A DNA stretch of 64,000 bases from Algiphilus sp. (GCF_023145115.1 NZ_JAGLEJ010000024.1:1-64000); one strand, 5' to 3'; counted from the stretch's first letter, positions 51,935-61,463 are shown. Translations and numbers: made by a program. The notes: a model not told the origin generated them from the sequence alone.

Positions 51935-52831
51935 ATGCCCCTGTCGGAAGTGCCCGCTCGGTCGACGGTCGACCACCGCATCGCCGCCGCCGACGGTGGG
52001 CACTGCGTGCTGGTCGAAGTCGCGCCCCGCCGCCGGCCTACCGCCGAGGTCGTGATGATTCCCGGCATGTTCACCGCGCGCGGATTCTGGCTGTCCCGGA
52101 AGGGGATCGGTCTCGCCGCCCATCTCGCAGATGCCGGAATGCGCTGCTGGATACTGGAGCGCCGCGGCATGGGCGCCGCAGCCGGGCGCACGGAAGCCCG
52201 CCTCGGCCTGAACGAAGCCGAGCGCCATGACCTTCCCTCAGCCTGGGCCCATGTGCGGCAGCGGTCCGACGCGCCGGCCTTCATCGTCGGGCATTCCTTC
52301 GGCGGCGTGCTGGCGGCGCGTGCGCTGGCAGGCTCACTGCCACCCCGGGAATGCGCCGGGCTGGTCCTGTTCGCGGCGCAGTGCGAGGTCGCCAAGGCAC
52401 CGCTGCATCCGCCGGGGGCATGGCTGACCGGTGCCATCGTCACGCTGCTCGGCCGCCTGCCGGCGCGTATCGCCGGACTCGGCCCGGAGGACGAACCGGC
52501 AGCGGCCGTCCGCGACGCCATCGAATGGACCACCAGCGCAAGACGCGGCGGCGAGTGGCTGGCCGGACTCGCCGGCCTGCCGACCCCTCAGCTGGCCATG
52601 GCGGGCGCCGGCGACCGCGTCGACCCGCCGAGCGGCTGCGAGCGCTTCGCTCGCCGCCTGGCGGGCACCGATGCGCGCTTCGAACTGCTCGGCCGCGCCG
52701 GTGGCTGGGGCGAGGACTACGACCACGCGGGCATGGTGGTCAGCACCGCCGCCCGCGCCGAAGTCTGGCCCTTCGTGGGCCACTGGCTGGCCCGGCAGGC
52801 TGCTAGGCGGCCTACTCCGCCGACTTCTTGA
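51935..52831 (+). CDS. Alpha/beta hydrolase
   Basis: A 298-residue serine hydrolase-like protein with nucleophile elbow GHSFGG (about 115) and a late DHAGMV His; the GAGDRVDPP Asp is in the right place. It starts at ATG 51935, 141 bases from the divergent Baeyer-Villiger gene, an arrangement often seen for monooxygenase/esterase pairs. Its last 20 bases overlap the end of the convergent MaoC gene. Confidence 0.82.
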   Translation: MPLSEVPARSTVDHRIAAADGGHCVLVEVAPRRRPTAEVVMIPGMFTARGFWLSRKGIGLAAHLADAGMRCWILERRGMGAAAGRTEARLGLNEAERHDLPSAWAHVRQRSDAPAFIVGHSFGGVLAARALAGSLPPRECAGLVLFAAQCEVAKAPLHPPGAWLTGAIVTLLGRLPARIAGLGPEDEPAAAVRDAIEWTTSARRGGEWLAGLAGLPTPQLAMAGAGDRVDPPSGCERFARRLAGTDARFELLGRAGGWGEDYDHAGMVVSTAARAEVWPFVGHWLARQAARRPTPPTS

Positions 52832-53906
52832 CCGCCGCCTTCTTCGCGGTCGCCTTCTTCGCAGCGGCCTTCCTGGCGGTTGCCTGCTTGGCTGAAGCCT
52901 TCTTCGTGGAAGCCTTCTTGGCAGAGACCTTCTTGGCGCCAGCCTTCTTGCCCGCTGCCTTCTTGGCGGCGGCCTTCCTGACCGGTGTCTTCTTCACCGC
53001 TGCGGCCGGCGCGTCGGCGGACGGACTCGTCGTCCCCGCCTTGGCGAAGTCGATCCGGCCTTCCAGATAGACCTGATCACGCGCGGCGTTGGTCAGCAGG
53101 TACTCGCGGCCGTCGCCATCCTCGCGCGCCAGCAGCTCCACGCGCGACGGCAGGAACACGGGGCGCTTGAAGGATACGGTGAGCGTCATCGCCTCGACGT
53201 CGGTCGGCATGAGCCGGGCCGCGCAGCGCGCGTACGAGAACATGCCGTGGGCTATGGCGCGCTTGAAGCCGAAGGGCCTGGCCGCGACGGTGTGCATGTG
53301 GATCGGATTGACGTCACCCGCTACCAGTCCGTAGCGACGGCCGATGTCCTCCGGCACCGTCCAGCTCTCGACCTGGCGATAGGCTGACCAGTCCGGCGGC
53401 GTCCACTCGCCCTTCTTCTTGCCGCCGCCGGAGGAACGACGGATCAGATTCGTGCTGGTGGACTCCCACGGCACCTGCCCGCTGGTGTCGGTGATGCGCG
53501 TCACCAGATCGAACTCGATGCCCGCATCGACATCGCGGTGCCCTTCCACCGAAACCTCGATGTCCAGAACCTCGTTGGCCGCGATGGCGCGATGCTGCGT
53601 CACCGCGTTGCGCACGTGCACGGCACCGAGCAGCTTGAACGGAAAGGCCTTGTGTGTGAGCAGCTGCAGATGCAGCGGCGCAGCCAGCACGTGCGGATAG
53701 CTCGGAGGAAGCTTGCCGTCGATGCGGAAGCCGCAGAGGCTGCGGTACTTGCGCAGTGCGGTGGCGTCGGCGACGACGCCGCGGCAGCGCGCGACGATGC
53801 GCGGAATCGACTCACCCGAGCGCAGCCCATTCCCACGCGCCGTCGCGGCGCGCAGGAAGCCGAGCCAGGCCGAGGGCAACTGCTGGAATTCGATCGTATG
53901 CGTCAT
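52812..53906 (-). CDS. MaoC-like hot-dog dehydratase with long Lys/Ala tail
   Basis: A 364-residue double hot-dog protein of the MaoC/(R)-enoyl-CoA hydratase type. The hydratase motif with catalytic Asp and His reads GDVNPIHMHTVAA, followed by FGFKRAIAHGMFSYA (about 196-224). The last 60 or so residues are a repetitive Lys/Ala tail of KKA(A/S) units opening with KTPVRK, like histone H1 or AlgP tails. The tail reads as real because the frame is continuous to the stop and the same KTPVRK motif ends the racemase at 18671. Start ATG 53906. Last gene of the second fatty-acid operon. Confidence 0.87.
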   Translation of the reverse strand: MTHTIEFQQLPSAWLGFLRAATARGNGLRSGESIPRIVARCRGVVADATALRKYRSLCGFRIDGKLPPSYPHVLAAPLHLQLLTHKAFPFKLLGAVHVRNAVTQHRAIAANEVLDIEVSVEGHRDVDAGIEFDLVTRITDTSGQVPWESTSTNLIRRSSGGGKKKGEWTPPDWSAYRQVESWTVPEDIGRRYGLVAGDVNPIHMHTVAARPFGFKRAIAHGMFSYARCAARLMPTDVEAMTLTVSFKRPVFLPSRVELLAREDGDGREYLLTNAARDQVYLEGRIDFAKAGTTSPSADAPAAAVKKTPVRKAAAKKAAGKKAGAKKVSAKKASTKKASAKQATARKAAAKKATAKKAAVKKSAE

Positions 53907-53946
53907 GACTGCGGTATTCCTCCGGATGTGATGCGAGCGTGCCCGA

Positions 53947-54429
53947 TCAGCTTGAACGGCGCGTGACCCAGATATCGATGTTGGCGCGGAAGACGAGCGC
54001 ACCGCCACGGTCGTGCACGTCGATCGCGACCGCGAGCGCACCGCCGTCGGGCAGCGTTCCATCGGTCGCCAGCCGCGCCTCGGCCGACAGCGTACCGCGC
54101 GCCCTGGCGCGATACTCGACCTGCATGGCCTTGGGAATCCAGCGATGGGTCTTCGGGATGGTGGCCTCGGCCACCAGCCCCATCACCGTCTCGGCCAGAT
54201 TGCACAGCGCGATGGCGTGCACGGTACCGATGTGATTGCGCACCGCGCGGGTATCCCGCATGTCGGCAGTGGCGCGTCCGGGTGCGAGATCCGTCACCCG
54301 CACCGGGATGGTCCCGCTGTACGGCGCGGCCAGCTGGAAGGCGCGCGTGAACAGTGCCCTGCCGCCGGGCAGCGGGGCGAGACGCGCCCACAGCGCCGTC
54401 ACGGAGATGCGTTCCTGCAGGCGGCTCAT
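53947..54429 (-). CDS. DUF4442 hot-dog (thioesterase-like) protein
   Basis: A 160-residue single hot-dog protein with the NHIGTVHAIALCNLAETVMG helix segment of the DUF4442/PaaI-like group. It could hydrolyse acyl-CoA. Its start overlaps the stop of FadH by four bases (ATGA), so the two are translationally coupled. The reading to 54582 is an unsupported extension. Confidence 0.83.
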   Translation of the reverse strand: MSRLQERISVTALWARLAPLPGGRALFTRAFQLAAPYSGTIPVRVTDLAPGRATADMRDTRAVRNHIGTVHAIALCNLAETVMGLVAEATIPKTHRWIPKAMQVEYRARARGTLSAEARLATDGTLPDGGALAVAIDVHDRGGALVFRANIDIWVTRRSS

Positions 54430-56447
54430 CCGCCGATCCCCAGTGCGACCTCGGTGGCCTGGCGGATGGCGCGCTTGGCGTCTAGCTCTGCGGCCTCGTC
54501 GGCTCCGCCGATGATGTGGGTCGGCACGTGCCGCGCCGCGAGTTCGTCGGCGAGCCCGCGCTCCGATATCTGACCGGCACATACCACGATGCTGTCGACC
54601 ACCAGGGTGCGCGGCTCGTCACCGACGGTGATGTGCAGGCCGTCGTCATCGATGCTCTCGTAGTGCACGCCGCCCAGCATGTTGACGCCGCGGTCGCGCA
54701 GGCTGGCTCGGTGCACCCAGCCACTGGTCTTGCCGAGCCCCTTGCCGAGCGCCGCGGCCTTGCGCTGCAGCAGCCAGATCTCGCGCGGGGACTCGGGGCT
54801 GTGCTTGACGGCGAGTCCGCCACGCTCGCGGACCTCGGGGTCGACCCCCCACTCCGCGTACCAGGCCTGCGCGTCCAACGCGGTCGATTCCGCGCTGGAC
54901 AGCAGCTCGGCAACGTCGAAGCCGATACCGCCGGCACCGATCAGCGCCACGCGGCCACCCACGCGCGACGGATCCAGGATGGCCTCGTGATACGGCATGA
55001 CGCTGGGGTGGTCGATGCCCTTGATGGCGGGCTGCCGCGGCCGCACGCCGGTGGCCAGGACCACCTCGTCGAATCCGGTGAGCGTCTCGATACCGACCTC
55101 GTGCCCCAGGCGCAGCGTCACTCCCTCTTCCTCCAGACGCCGCGCGAAGTAGCGCATGGTCTCGCGGAATTCCTCCTTGCCGGGAATGCGCATGGCCAGC
55201 CGGAACTGGCCGCCGATGGACGAGTCGCGCTCGAAGAGGGTGACCTCGTGGCCGCGTGCCGCGGTCTCGACCGCGCACGCCAGCCCGGCCGGACCGGCAC
55301 CCACCACCGCCACCCGCTTCTTCTCGGTGGCCGGATGCCGCACGAGCTCGGTCTCGTAAGCCGCGTACGGGTTCACCAGGCACGACGCACGCTTGAGCTG
55401 GAAGGTGTGATCGAGGCAGGCCTGATTGCAGGCGATGCAGGTATTGATGCGCTCCGGGCGCCCCTCGGCGGACTTGCTGACGAAGTCGGGGTCGGCCAGC
55501 AGCGGCCGCGCCAGCGACACCATGTCGCAGGCGCCGCGGGCGAGCAGGTCCTCCGCCACCTCGGGCGTATTGATGCGGTTGACCGCGATCACCGGAACGC
55601 CCACCTCCGGTCGCAGACGTTCGGTGGCAAAGGCGAAGGCCGCGCGCGGCACGCTGGTGACGATGGTGGGCACGCGCGCTTCGTGCCAGCCGATGCCGGT
55701 GTTGATCATGCTGGCACCGGCCGCCTCGATGGCCCTGGCCTGGAACAGCACCTCGTCCCAGGTGTTGCCGCCCTCCACCAGATCGATCATCGACAGCCGG
55801 TAGATGATGATGAAGTCCGGTCCGCAGGCCTCGCGCACCGCCCGCACGATCTCGATCGGGAAGCGCGAGCGGTTCTCGATGCCGCCGCCCCACTCGTCGT
55901 CGCGCCGGTTCACGCGCGGACAGGTGAACTGGTTGATCAGATACCCCTCCGAGCCCATGATCTCGACACCGTCGTAACCGGCCTCGCGCGCCAGCTGCGC
56001 GCAGCGCGCGTAGTCGGCGATGGTCTGGCGGATGCGCCGATCGCTCATCGCGCGCGGCTTGAACGGATTGATCGGCGACTTCACGGCCGAGGCCGACACC
56101 GACAGCGGGTGATAGCTGTAGCGACCGGCATGCAGGATCTGCAGCGCGATCTTGCCGCCCTCGGCGTGTACCGCCTCGGTCACCTTGCGGTGCGGCGCCT
56201 GCTCGCCGCGTGTGGCGAGCTTGGCGGCGAAGGGATAGAGCCAGCCCTCCCGATTCGGGGCGTATCCGCCCGTGACTGCCAGCGCGACACCGCCCCTGGC
56301 ACGGGCGCCGAAATACGCGGCCAGCTTGTCGGCATCGCGTGCCCGGTCCTCGAGCCCGATGTGCATCGAGCCCATGAGCACGCGGTTGCGCAGCGTCGTG
56401 TGCCCCAGATCGAGGGGCGAGAGCAGGTGCGGATAGACGTCGGACAC
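54426..56447 (-). CDS. fadH: 2,4-dienoyl-CoA reductase
   Basis: A 673-residue flavoprotein combining an old-yellow-enzyme barrel (1-350), a 4Fe-4S cluster site C-x2-C-x3-C ending with a Cys 12 residues on (CIACNQAC...SC, about 335-355) and FAD/NAD domains (GAGPAGLACA near 382). It removes a double bond from 2,4-dienoyl-CoAs, needed to degrade polyunsaturated or isoprenoid chains. Overlaps the DUF4442 gene and follows the dienoyl-CoA isomerase-like gene by eight bases. Confidence 0.93.
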   Translation of the reverse strand: MSDVYPHLLSPLDLGHTTLRNRVLMGSMHIGLEDRARDADKLAAYFGARARGGVALAVTGGYAPNREGWLYPFAAKLATRGEQAPHRKVTEAVHAEGGKIALQILHAGRYSYHPLSVSASAVKSPINPFKPRAMSDRRIRQTIADYARCAQLAREAGYDGVEIMGSEGYLINQFTCPRVNRRDDEWGGGIENRSRFPIEIVRAVREACGPDFIIIYRLSMIDLVEGGNTWDEVLFQARAIEAAGASMINTGIGWHEARVPTIVTSVPRAAFAFATERLRPEVGVPVIAVNRINTPEVAEDLLARGACDMVSLARPLLADPDFVSKSAEGRPERINTCIACNQACLDHTFQLKRASCLVNPYAAYETELVRHPATEKKRVAVVGAGPAGLACAVETAARGHEVTLFERDSSIGGQFRLAMRIPGKEEFRETMRYFARRLEEEGVTLRLGHEVGIETLTGFDEVVLATGVRPRQPAIKGIDHPSVMPYHEAILDPSRVGGRVALIGAGGIGFDVAELLSSAESTALDAQAWYAEWGVDPEVRERGGLAVKHSPESPREIWLLQRKAAALGKGLGKTSGWVHRASLRDRGVNMLGGVHYESIDDDGLHITVGDEPRTLVVDSIVVCAGQISERGLADELAARHVPTHIIGGADEAAELDAKRAIRQATEVALGIGG

Positions 56448-56455
56448 GGCGCGTC

Positions 56456-57265
56456 TCAGCCGGTGATCCGACGCGGCTTGTACGGCGTATCCGGCTTGCC
56501 GGTGTTGCGCGCCACCGAAACGCGCTGATTGGCGCGCCCCATGAGCTGGCGCTGGCGGCGTCGCTCGGCGGCCAGCGCACCCGACTCGGTGTCGTGCCAG
56601 GCCTCGTTGAGCAGCAGCTTGCCGGCTGCAACCGCGTCGGGCGAGCGCGCTGCGATCTCGCGCGCCAGCGTCTCGGCGGCCGCGACCGGGTCGTCGGCGA
56701 CCTGCGTCGCGAGCCCCAGCGACCGGGCCTCCTCACCGCTGACCACGCGACCGGTATAGGTCAGCAGACGGGCGATATCGGCGCTCACCAGCTCGCGCAG
56801 CAGCACGGCACCGCCCATGTCCGGCACCAGGCCCCACTTCGCCTCCATGACCGACAGCTGGGCGTCCGGCCGCACGATGCGGAAGTCGGCCCCCAGCGCG
56901 AGCTGGATGCCCGCGCCGAAGCAGTTGCCGTGCACCGCCGCGATCACCGGAATCGGCAGATCGCGCCAGGCCAGGCTGAACTGCTGGAACTTGTTGCGCA
57001 TCGGCGAATACAGGCGCGCGTAGAGCTTGGCGAGATCCAGGCTCATGCCCTTGCCGAAGAAGGCCTTGACGTCGATGCCCGCGCAGAAGCTCGGACCCTC
57101 GCCGGACAGGATGACCGCGCGCACGCTCTTCTCGTCGGCCAGCGACTCGGCGGCGGCGATGACGCCGTCCATCATGGCCTGATCGACGCCGTTGTGCGCC
57201 TTGGCGCGGGTCAGCGTGACGCGGGCGATGTCGCCCTCGATATCGGTTCTTACGCGTTGGCTCAT
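56456..57265 (-). CDS. Crotonase-family dienoyl-CoA isomerase-like protein (ECH1-like)
   Basis: A 269-residue crotonase. The oxyanion loop is CAGIDVKA. E141 and D149 in MEAKWGLVPDMGG have the eight-residue spacing of Glu196/Asp204 of ECH1 (delta3,5-delta2,4-dienoyl-CoA isomerase). The position of ECH1 Asp176 and of the first hydratase Glu is Gln121, so ordinary hydration is unlikely. Its place directly before fadH fits an isomerase feeding 2,4-dienoyl-CoA to the reductase. AGGGGAG precedes ATG 57265. Confidence 0.85.
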   Translation of the reverse strand: MSQRVRTDIEGDIARVTLTRAKAHNGVDQAMMDGVIAAAESLADEKSVRAVILSGEGPSFCAGIDVKAFFGKGMSLDLAKLYARLYSPMRNKFQQFSLAWRDLPIPVIAAVHGNCFGAGIQLALGADFRIVRPDAQLSVMEAKWGLVPDMGGAVLLRELVSADIARLLTYTGRVVSGEEARSLGLATQVADDPVAAAETLAREIAARSPDAVAAGKLLLNEAWHDTESGALAAERRRQRQLMGRANQRVSVARNTGKPDTPYKPRRITG

Positions 57266-57347
57266 GCGGCTCCCCTGCACACGACGGATGATGATCGGCC
57301 CGGTCCCGGCGCGCGCCTCGCGCGCACCGGGGGCGGAACCCGCGGAA

Positions 57348-58709
57348 TCAGGCGCCGATCAGCGACTGCCCGCAGACGCGGATGGTATTCCCGGTGACGC
57401 CGTAGGCACCCGGTGTCGACAGGAAGCAGATCAGCTCGGCGACATCCTCGGGCGTACCGCCCTGGGACATCGAATTCATGCGCCGCCCCGCCTCGCGGAT
57501 GGCGAACGGCATCGCCGCGGTCATGCGCGTCTCGATGAAGCCCGGCGCCACCGCGTTGACCGTGATGCCCTTGGCGCCGTGCTTCGGCCCCTCGGCAGCG
57601 ACGTAACCGATGAGCGCGGACTTGGTCGCGCCGTAGTTGGTCTGGCCGATGTTGCCGGCGATGCCGCCGATCGAGGCCAGGCAGATCACGCGACCGCCGT
57701 CTCGCACCGCATCGGCGGCCTGCAGCGCGGCATCGATCTTGAGGATCGCGTCCAGATTGATGCCCAGCACCATGTCCCAGTAGTGCTCGGGCATCTTGGC
57801 CAGCGTCTTGTCGCGGGTCACGCCGGCGTTGTGCACGACGATGTCGACGCCGCCGAACTGCTCGATGACGAAGTCCGCGATCTTCTTGGGCGTGGCGTCG
57901 TCGGTCACGTCGGCCGGGAATCCGATGCCGTTGATGGCCGCCATGGTCTCGTTCAGCGCCGCCTCGTCCTGCGGAATGTCGAGACCGATGACCTGCGCGC
58001 CCTCCGCTGCCAATCGCTGCGCCGTGGCAGCACCGATGCCGCGCGCCGCGCCGGTGACCAGCGCCACCTTGCCGCTGAGCGTGGCGGTCATGGGCAGTGC
58101 CTCCGGCGCGGCGGCGGTCTTGGTGACGCGTACCGGCTGGCCGTCGACATAGGCGGAATGGCCGGTCAGGAAGAAGCGCAGCGGCATCTCCAGGCGATCC
58201 TCGGCCCCCTTCTCGACGTAGAACAGGTTGGCCGTGGCGCCGCGCTTGCCGATCTCCTTGGCCACCGAGCGCGTGAAGCCCTCCATGGCGCGGAAGGCCG
58301 CCGACTGCGCGGAATCCTTCCCGGCCTCGGGCAGCCCGGTCACGACAACCACGCGTGCATTCTTGCCGATGCGGCCCATGATCGGATGGAAGAAGTCGTA
58401 GACGGCACGCAGGTCGCCGGCGGTGGTCACCGCGGTGGCATCGAAGACCACGACATCGAGCTTGTCGCCCTCGCCGAGTGCGTCGACGGACTTCACCGTC
58501 TCGGCACCGGTGCCGGAGAGAACCTTGTCGATGCGGCCGATAGCGGCCCCCTTGCCGGCCGCGCCGCTCAGCGCCGTGGCGCCCTCCAGCGGCTTGGCGG
58601 CATACGCGCCGGTGGCGCGCTTGAGCATCACCGGCGCGGGAAGGCCGATGTTCTGCAGCAGCTTGCGGGCAGCGGGCTGCTGCGCCAGCTTGAGAAGGCG
58701 GTCGGTCAT
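57348..58709 (-). CDS. High-molecular-weight 3-oxoacyl reductase (FabG4-like)
   Basis: A 453-residue protein with an N-terminal flavodoxin-like non-catalytic domain (1-205) and a C-terminal SDR ketoreductase: TGAARGIG (about 223), ASIGG serine and YGATK catalytic pair (about 368-372). In mycobacteria FabG4 acts on acyl-CoA with NADH and pairs with a MaoC hydratase; here a MaoC gene closes the same operon. ATG 58709. The 188 bases upstream hold a palindrome at 58777-58790. Confidence 0.9.
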   Translation of the reverse strand: MTDRLLKLAQQPAARKLLQNIGLPAPVMLKRATGAYAAKPLEGATALSGAAGKGAAIGRIDKVLSGTGAETVKSVDALGEGDKLDVVVFDATAVTTAGDLRAVYDFFHPIMGRIGKNARVVVVTGLPEAGKDSAQSAAFRAMEGFTRSVAKEIGKRGATANLFYVEKGAEDRLEMPLRFFLTGHSAYVDGQPVRVTKTAAAPEALPMTATLSGKVALVTGAARGIGAATAQRLAAEGAQVIGLDIPQDEAALNETMAAINGIGFPADVTDDATPKKIADFVIEQFGGVDIVVHNAGVTRDKTLAKMPEHYWDMVLGINLDAILKIDAALQAADAVRDGGRVICLASIGGIAGNIGQTNYGATKSALIGYVAAEGPKHGAKGITVNAVAPGFIETRMTAAMPFAIREAGRRMNSMSQGGTPEDVAELICFLSTPGAYGVTGNTIRVCGQSLIGA

Positions 58710-58776
58710 GACGAAGTTCTCCCGAAAGGAATGATCTCGCGCGCCCCGCCACCCGTCCGGGTGCCGCAGCGCGTCA

Positions 58777-58790
58777 ATACGTTGGCGTAT
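58777..58790. promoter_or_regulatory. Palindrome upstream of FabG4-like gene
   Basis: ATACG-TTGG-CGTAT, a perfect 5-bp-arm repeat 68 bases upstream of the start, near a TATGCT-like -10 on the minus strand (58803-58798). Possible operator for a fatty-acid regulator, suggesting that the operon has an internal promoter here. Confidence 0.4.
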
Positions 58791-58897
58791 GGAACCTAGC
58801 ATACCCGGACCCCGCCCCGTAAGACAGCCGGTGCGCGATCGCGGGAGTGGCACGCGGGCATGGCAACGGCGCGCCCGGGCGGTAGGCCACGGCGTCC

Positions 58898-60106
58898 CTA
58901 CTTGAGTTCCGCCGAGGACTTCCCGAGCAGTCGGCGCGCCACGATCAGCAGCTGGATCTGCTGCGTGCCCTCGAAGATGTCGAGGATCTTGGCGTCGCGT
59001 GCCCACTTCTCGACCAGCTCGGTCTCGCCATAGCCGGCAGCACCGCAGAGCTCGACGCAGGCGAGCGCGGTATCGACCGCGGTGCGCCCGGCCTTGGCCT
59101 TGCACATCGAGGCCTCGAGGGCATTGGGCTGGCCGTTGTCGGCCATCCAGGCTGCGCGCAGGGTGAGCAGGCGCGCGGCCTCGTAATCGGCCTCGCATTC
59201 CATCAGCCTTGCGGCGGCGGCGTGGCCGTGCGTGCGCGGCCGGCGGTAGTCGAGCTTGACGCCGGCCTCGCCGAGGATGCGCCGGGTCTCCTCGATGGCC
59301 GCGCGCGCCAGGCCGACGGCCATTGCGGCGACGATCGGGCGGGTGTTGTCGAAGGTCTGCATGACCCCGGCGAAGCCCTTGCTGGTATCGATCTCGGGCG
59401 AGCCGAGCAGATTCCCGGCGGGCACGCGGCAGTTCTCCAGCCGGAAGGCGGCGGTGTCCGATGCGCGGATGCCGAGCTTGTGCTCGAGCCGGTCGAGGGT
59501 CAGGCCGGGACGGTCCTTCTCGACCAGGAAGGCCTTCATCGCGGCGCGGCCGACGGAGCGGTCGAGCGATGCCCAGACCACCAGCGCATCGGCGCGCTCG
59601 CCGGCGGTGACGTAGATCTTCTCGCCGTTGAGCACGTAGTCGTCGCCGTCGCGCTCGGCCGTCGCACGGATGGCGGCCGAATCGGAGCCGGCGTGCGGCT
59701 CGGTGATGGCCATTGCCACCCAGCGCCCATTGAAGCGCTCGAGCTGCTCCTCGTTGGCCACCGCGGCGATGGCGGCATTGCCCAGACCCTGGCGCGGGAT
59801 CGACAGCGCCAAGCCGACATCGCCCCAGCACAGCTCGATCATGCCGAGCACGGCCGCCATGTTGGCGCCGTTGCGGACGCCCGCGTCATCGCCGCCGGCA
59901 TCCTGCTTGAGCTTGCCGGCACCGGCGCCCTGGCCGCCGACGGCGTTCATGCCGTCCATCAGCGAGCCCAGCATCTCCAGCTCCACCGGCGCGGTGTGCT
60001 CAAGTCGATCGTACTTGCGCGAGATCGGGCGGAACATGCCGGCGCCGATCTCGTGGGCCTGGTGGATCAGCGGCTTCAGCCGCTTCGGGGTTTCAAGATG
60101 GATCAT
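58898..60106 (-). CDS. Acyl-CoA dehydrogenase (EGT type)
   Basis: A 402-residue acyl-CoA dehydrogenase with AITEPHAGSDSAAI near 133 and the standard catalytic Glu in IFEGTQQIQ (about 379). Differs from the dehydrogenases at 3911 and 20822 in the position of the base. It is 34 bases downstream of a second dehydrogenase; such tandem pairs can form hetero-oligomers, as in actinobacterial steroid catabolism. Confidence 0.91.
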   Translation of the reverse strand: MIHLETPKRLKPLIHQAHEIGAGMFRPISRKYDRLEHTAPVELEMLGSLMDGMNAVGGQGAGAGKLKQDAGGDDAGVRNGANMAAVLGMIELCWGDVGLALSIPRQGLGNAAIAAVANEEQLERFNGRWVAMAITEPHAGSDSAAIRATAERDGDDYVLNGEKIYVTAGERADALVVWASLDRSVGRAAMKAFLVEKDRPGLTLDRLEHKLGIRASDTAAFRLENCRVPAGNLLGSPEIDTSKGFAGVMQTFDNTRPIVAAMAVGLARAAIEETRRILGEAGVKLDYRRPRTHGHAAAARLMECEADYEAARLLTLRAAWMADNGQPNALEASMCKAKAGRTAVDTALACVELCGAAGYGETELVEKWARDAKILDIFEGTQQIQLLIVARRLLGKSSAELK

Positions 60107-60140
60107 CGGAGAGCCTCTCGGGAATCGGGGAATCGGGCAA

Positions 60141-61463
60141 TCACAGCAGGACGGCGCCTTCCATCAGCGCCGTTGCGCGCAGGTCGCGGTACCAGCGTTC
60201 CACCGGATACTCCTTGACGAAGCCGTGCCCCCCGAAGATCTGCACGCCGTCGGAACCGATCTGCATGGCGTGGCGGGCGGCCAGCGTGCGCGCCAGCTGA
60301 ACCTCGCGCAGCGCGTCCTCGCTCTGCTCCATCCGGCTGGCCGCGCGCAGCACCGCGAGGTGCAGGCCGTCGCGCTCGATGCCGATGTTGGCAATCATGA
60401 AGGCCACCGACTGGCGATGGCTGATCGGCTCGCCGAAGGCGGTGCGCTCGTTGGCGTAGGGGATCACGTAGTCGCGCACCGCGGTGGCGGTGCCGACGGC
60501 GAGTGCGCACCACGCGGCGCGCGACGACGCGATGATGCGGTCGTAGGCGCCCGCATCCAGCTCGAAGGCGGCATCGTCGCGCAGCGCCACATGGTCGAAG
60601 CGCACGCGACTCAGGCCGGCCGCGCGCAGGCCCATGGCCGGCTCGGCCTCGACCGTCACGCCTTCGGCTGCACGCTCGACGATATAGAGGCCGGGCGCCC
60701 CCTCCGGCGAACGGGCGGCGACCACGAAGAAGTCGCTGCTGCCGCCGTTGACCACCAGCGCCTTTTCGCCGTCGAGCACCAGCGCGCCGTCGCGCACCGT
60801 CACCCGCGCACCGAGGTCATAGGGCGAGAACAGCGCCCTCGCCTCGGTCACCGCGAAGCTGGCGGTCGGCGGGTCCTCGCCGGTCATCGGCGTCAGGAAC
60901 GCGTCCTGCTGCGCGGCGTTGCCGTGATCGGCGAGCAGCAGCGCCACCGACGGCGTCGCCAGCAGCGACACTGCCAGCCCCATGTCGCCGTGCGCCAGCG
61001 ACTCGGCGATCAGCGCGCCGGTCACCGGACTGCGCTCGGCCATGGCGCCGCCGAGCCCTTCCGGAATCGCCATCTGGAGCACGCCCAGCTCGTTGGCCTG
61101 GGCGATCAGCTCGGCCGACGGCGCACCGTCGGCCTCGGCCTGCTCGGCATTGGGACGCAGCAGCTCCGCCGCGACCTGCTCCATGGTCTCGACGATCATC
61201 TGCTGCTCGTCGCTCGGCGTCAGATCGAAGAGCCCGCTGCCCGTCGGCCGCTCGCCTCGGCTCGGCCGGGTGAGCTGCGAGAGGGCCTTGAACTGGCGTC
61301 CGGCACCGGCGGCGGCAGTGAAGCCGACGCGGGCACCCGACTTGATGACCGCCGAGGCGGGTCGGTGCAGGCCCAGTCGGGCGGTCAGCGGATGCCCGGC
61401 GAAGCGCGTCAGGGCACGCACGCCGAGGCCGATGGGATCGAGCTTGCTGCTTCGTTCGGACAT
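60141..61463 (-). CDS. Acyl-CoA dehydrogenase-family protein
   Basis: A 440-residue family member with an N-terminal extension of about 90 residues before the dehydrogenase domain (LTPSDEQQMIVETM). The FAD motif is degenerate (AVTEARALFSPYD), the GFVKEYPVERWYRD segment is conserved, and it ends soon after a LMEG glutamate (E435). Weak FAD motif and short C-terminus suggest it is the accessory partner of the dehydrogenase at 58898. ATG 61463. Confidence 0.86.
   Translation of the reverse strand: MSERSSKLDPIGLGVRALTRFAGHPLTARLGLHRPASAVIKSGARVGFTAAAGAGRQFKALSQLTRPSRGERPTGSGLFDLTPSDEQQMIVETMEQVAAELLRPNAEQAEADGAPSAELIAQANELGVLQMAIPEGLGGAMAERSPVTGALIAESLAHGDMGLAVSLLATPSVALLLADHGNAAQQDAFLTPMTGEDPPTASFAVTEARALFSPYDLGARVTVRDGALVLDGEKALVVNGGSSDFFVVAARSPEGAPGLYIVERAAEGVTVEAEPAMGLRAAGLSRVRFDHVALRDDAAFELDAGAYDRIIASSRAAWCALAVGTATAVRDYVIPYANERTAFGEPISHRQSVAFMIANIGIERDGLHLAVLRAASRMEQSEDALREVQLARTLAARHAMQIGSDGVQIFGGHGFVKEYPVERWYRDLRATALMEGAVLL

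Noticed and set aside
52828..53070. Hydrophobic Phe/Ala-rich small membrane protein
   Set aside because: It is the reverse complement of the MaoC Lys/Ala tail codons; no start signal.
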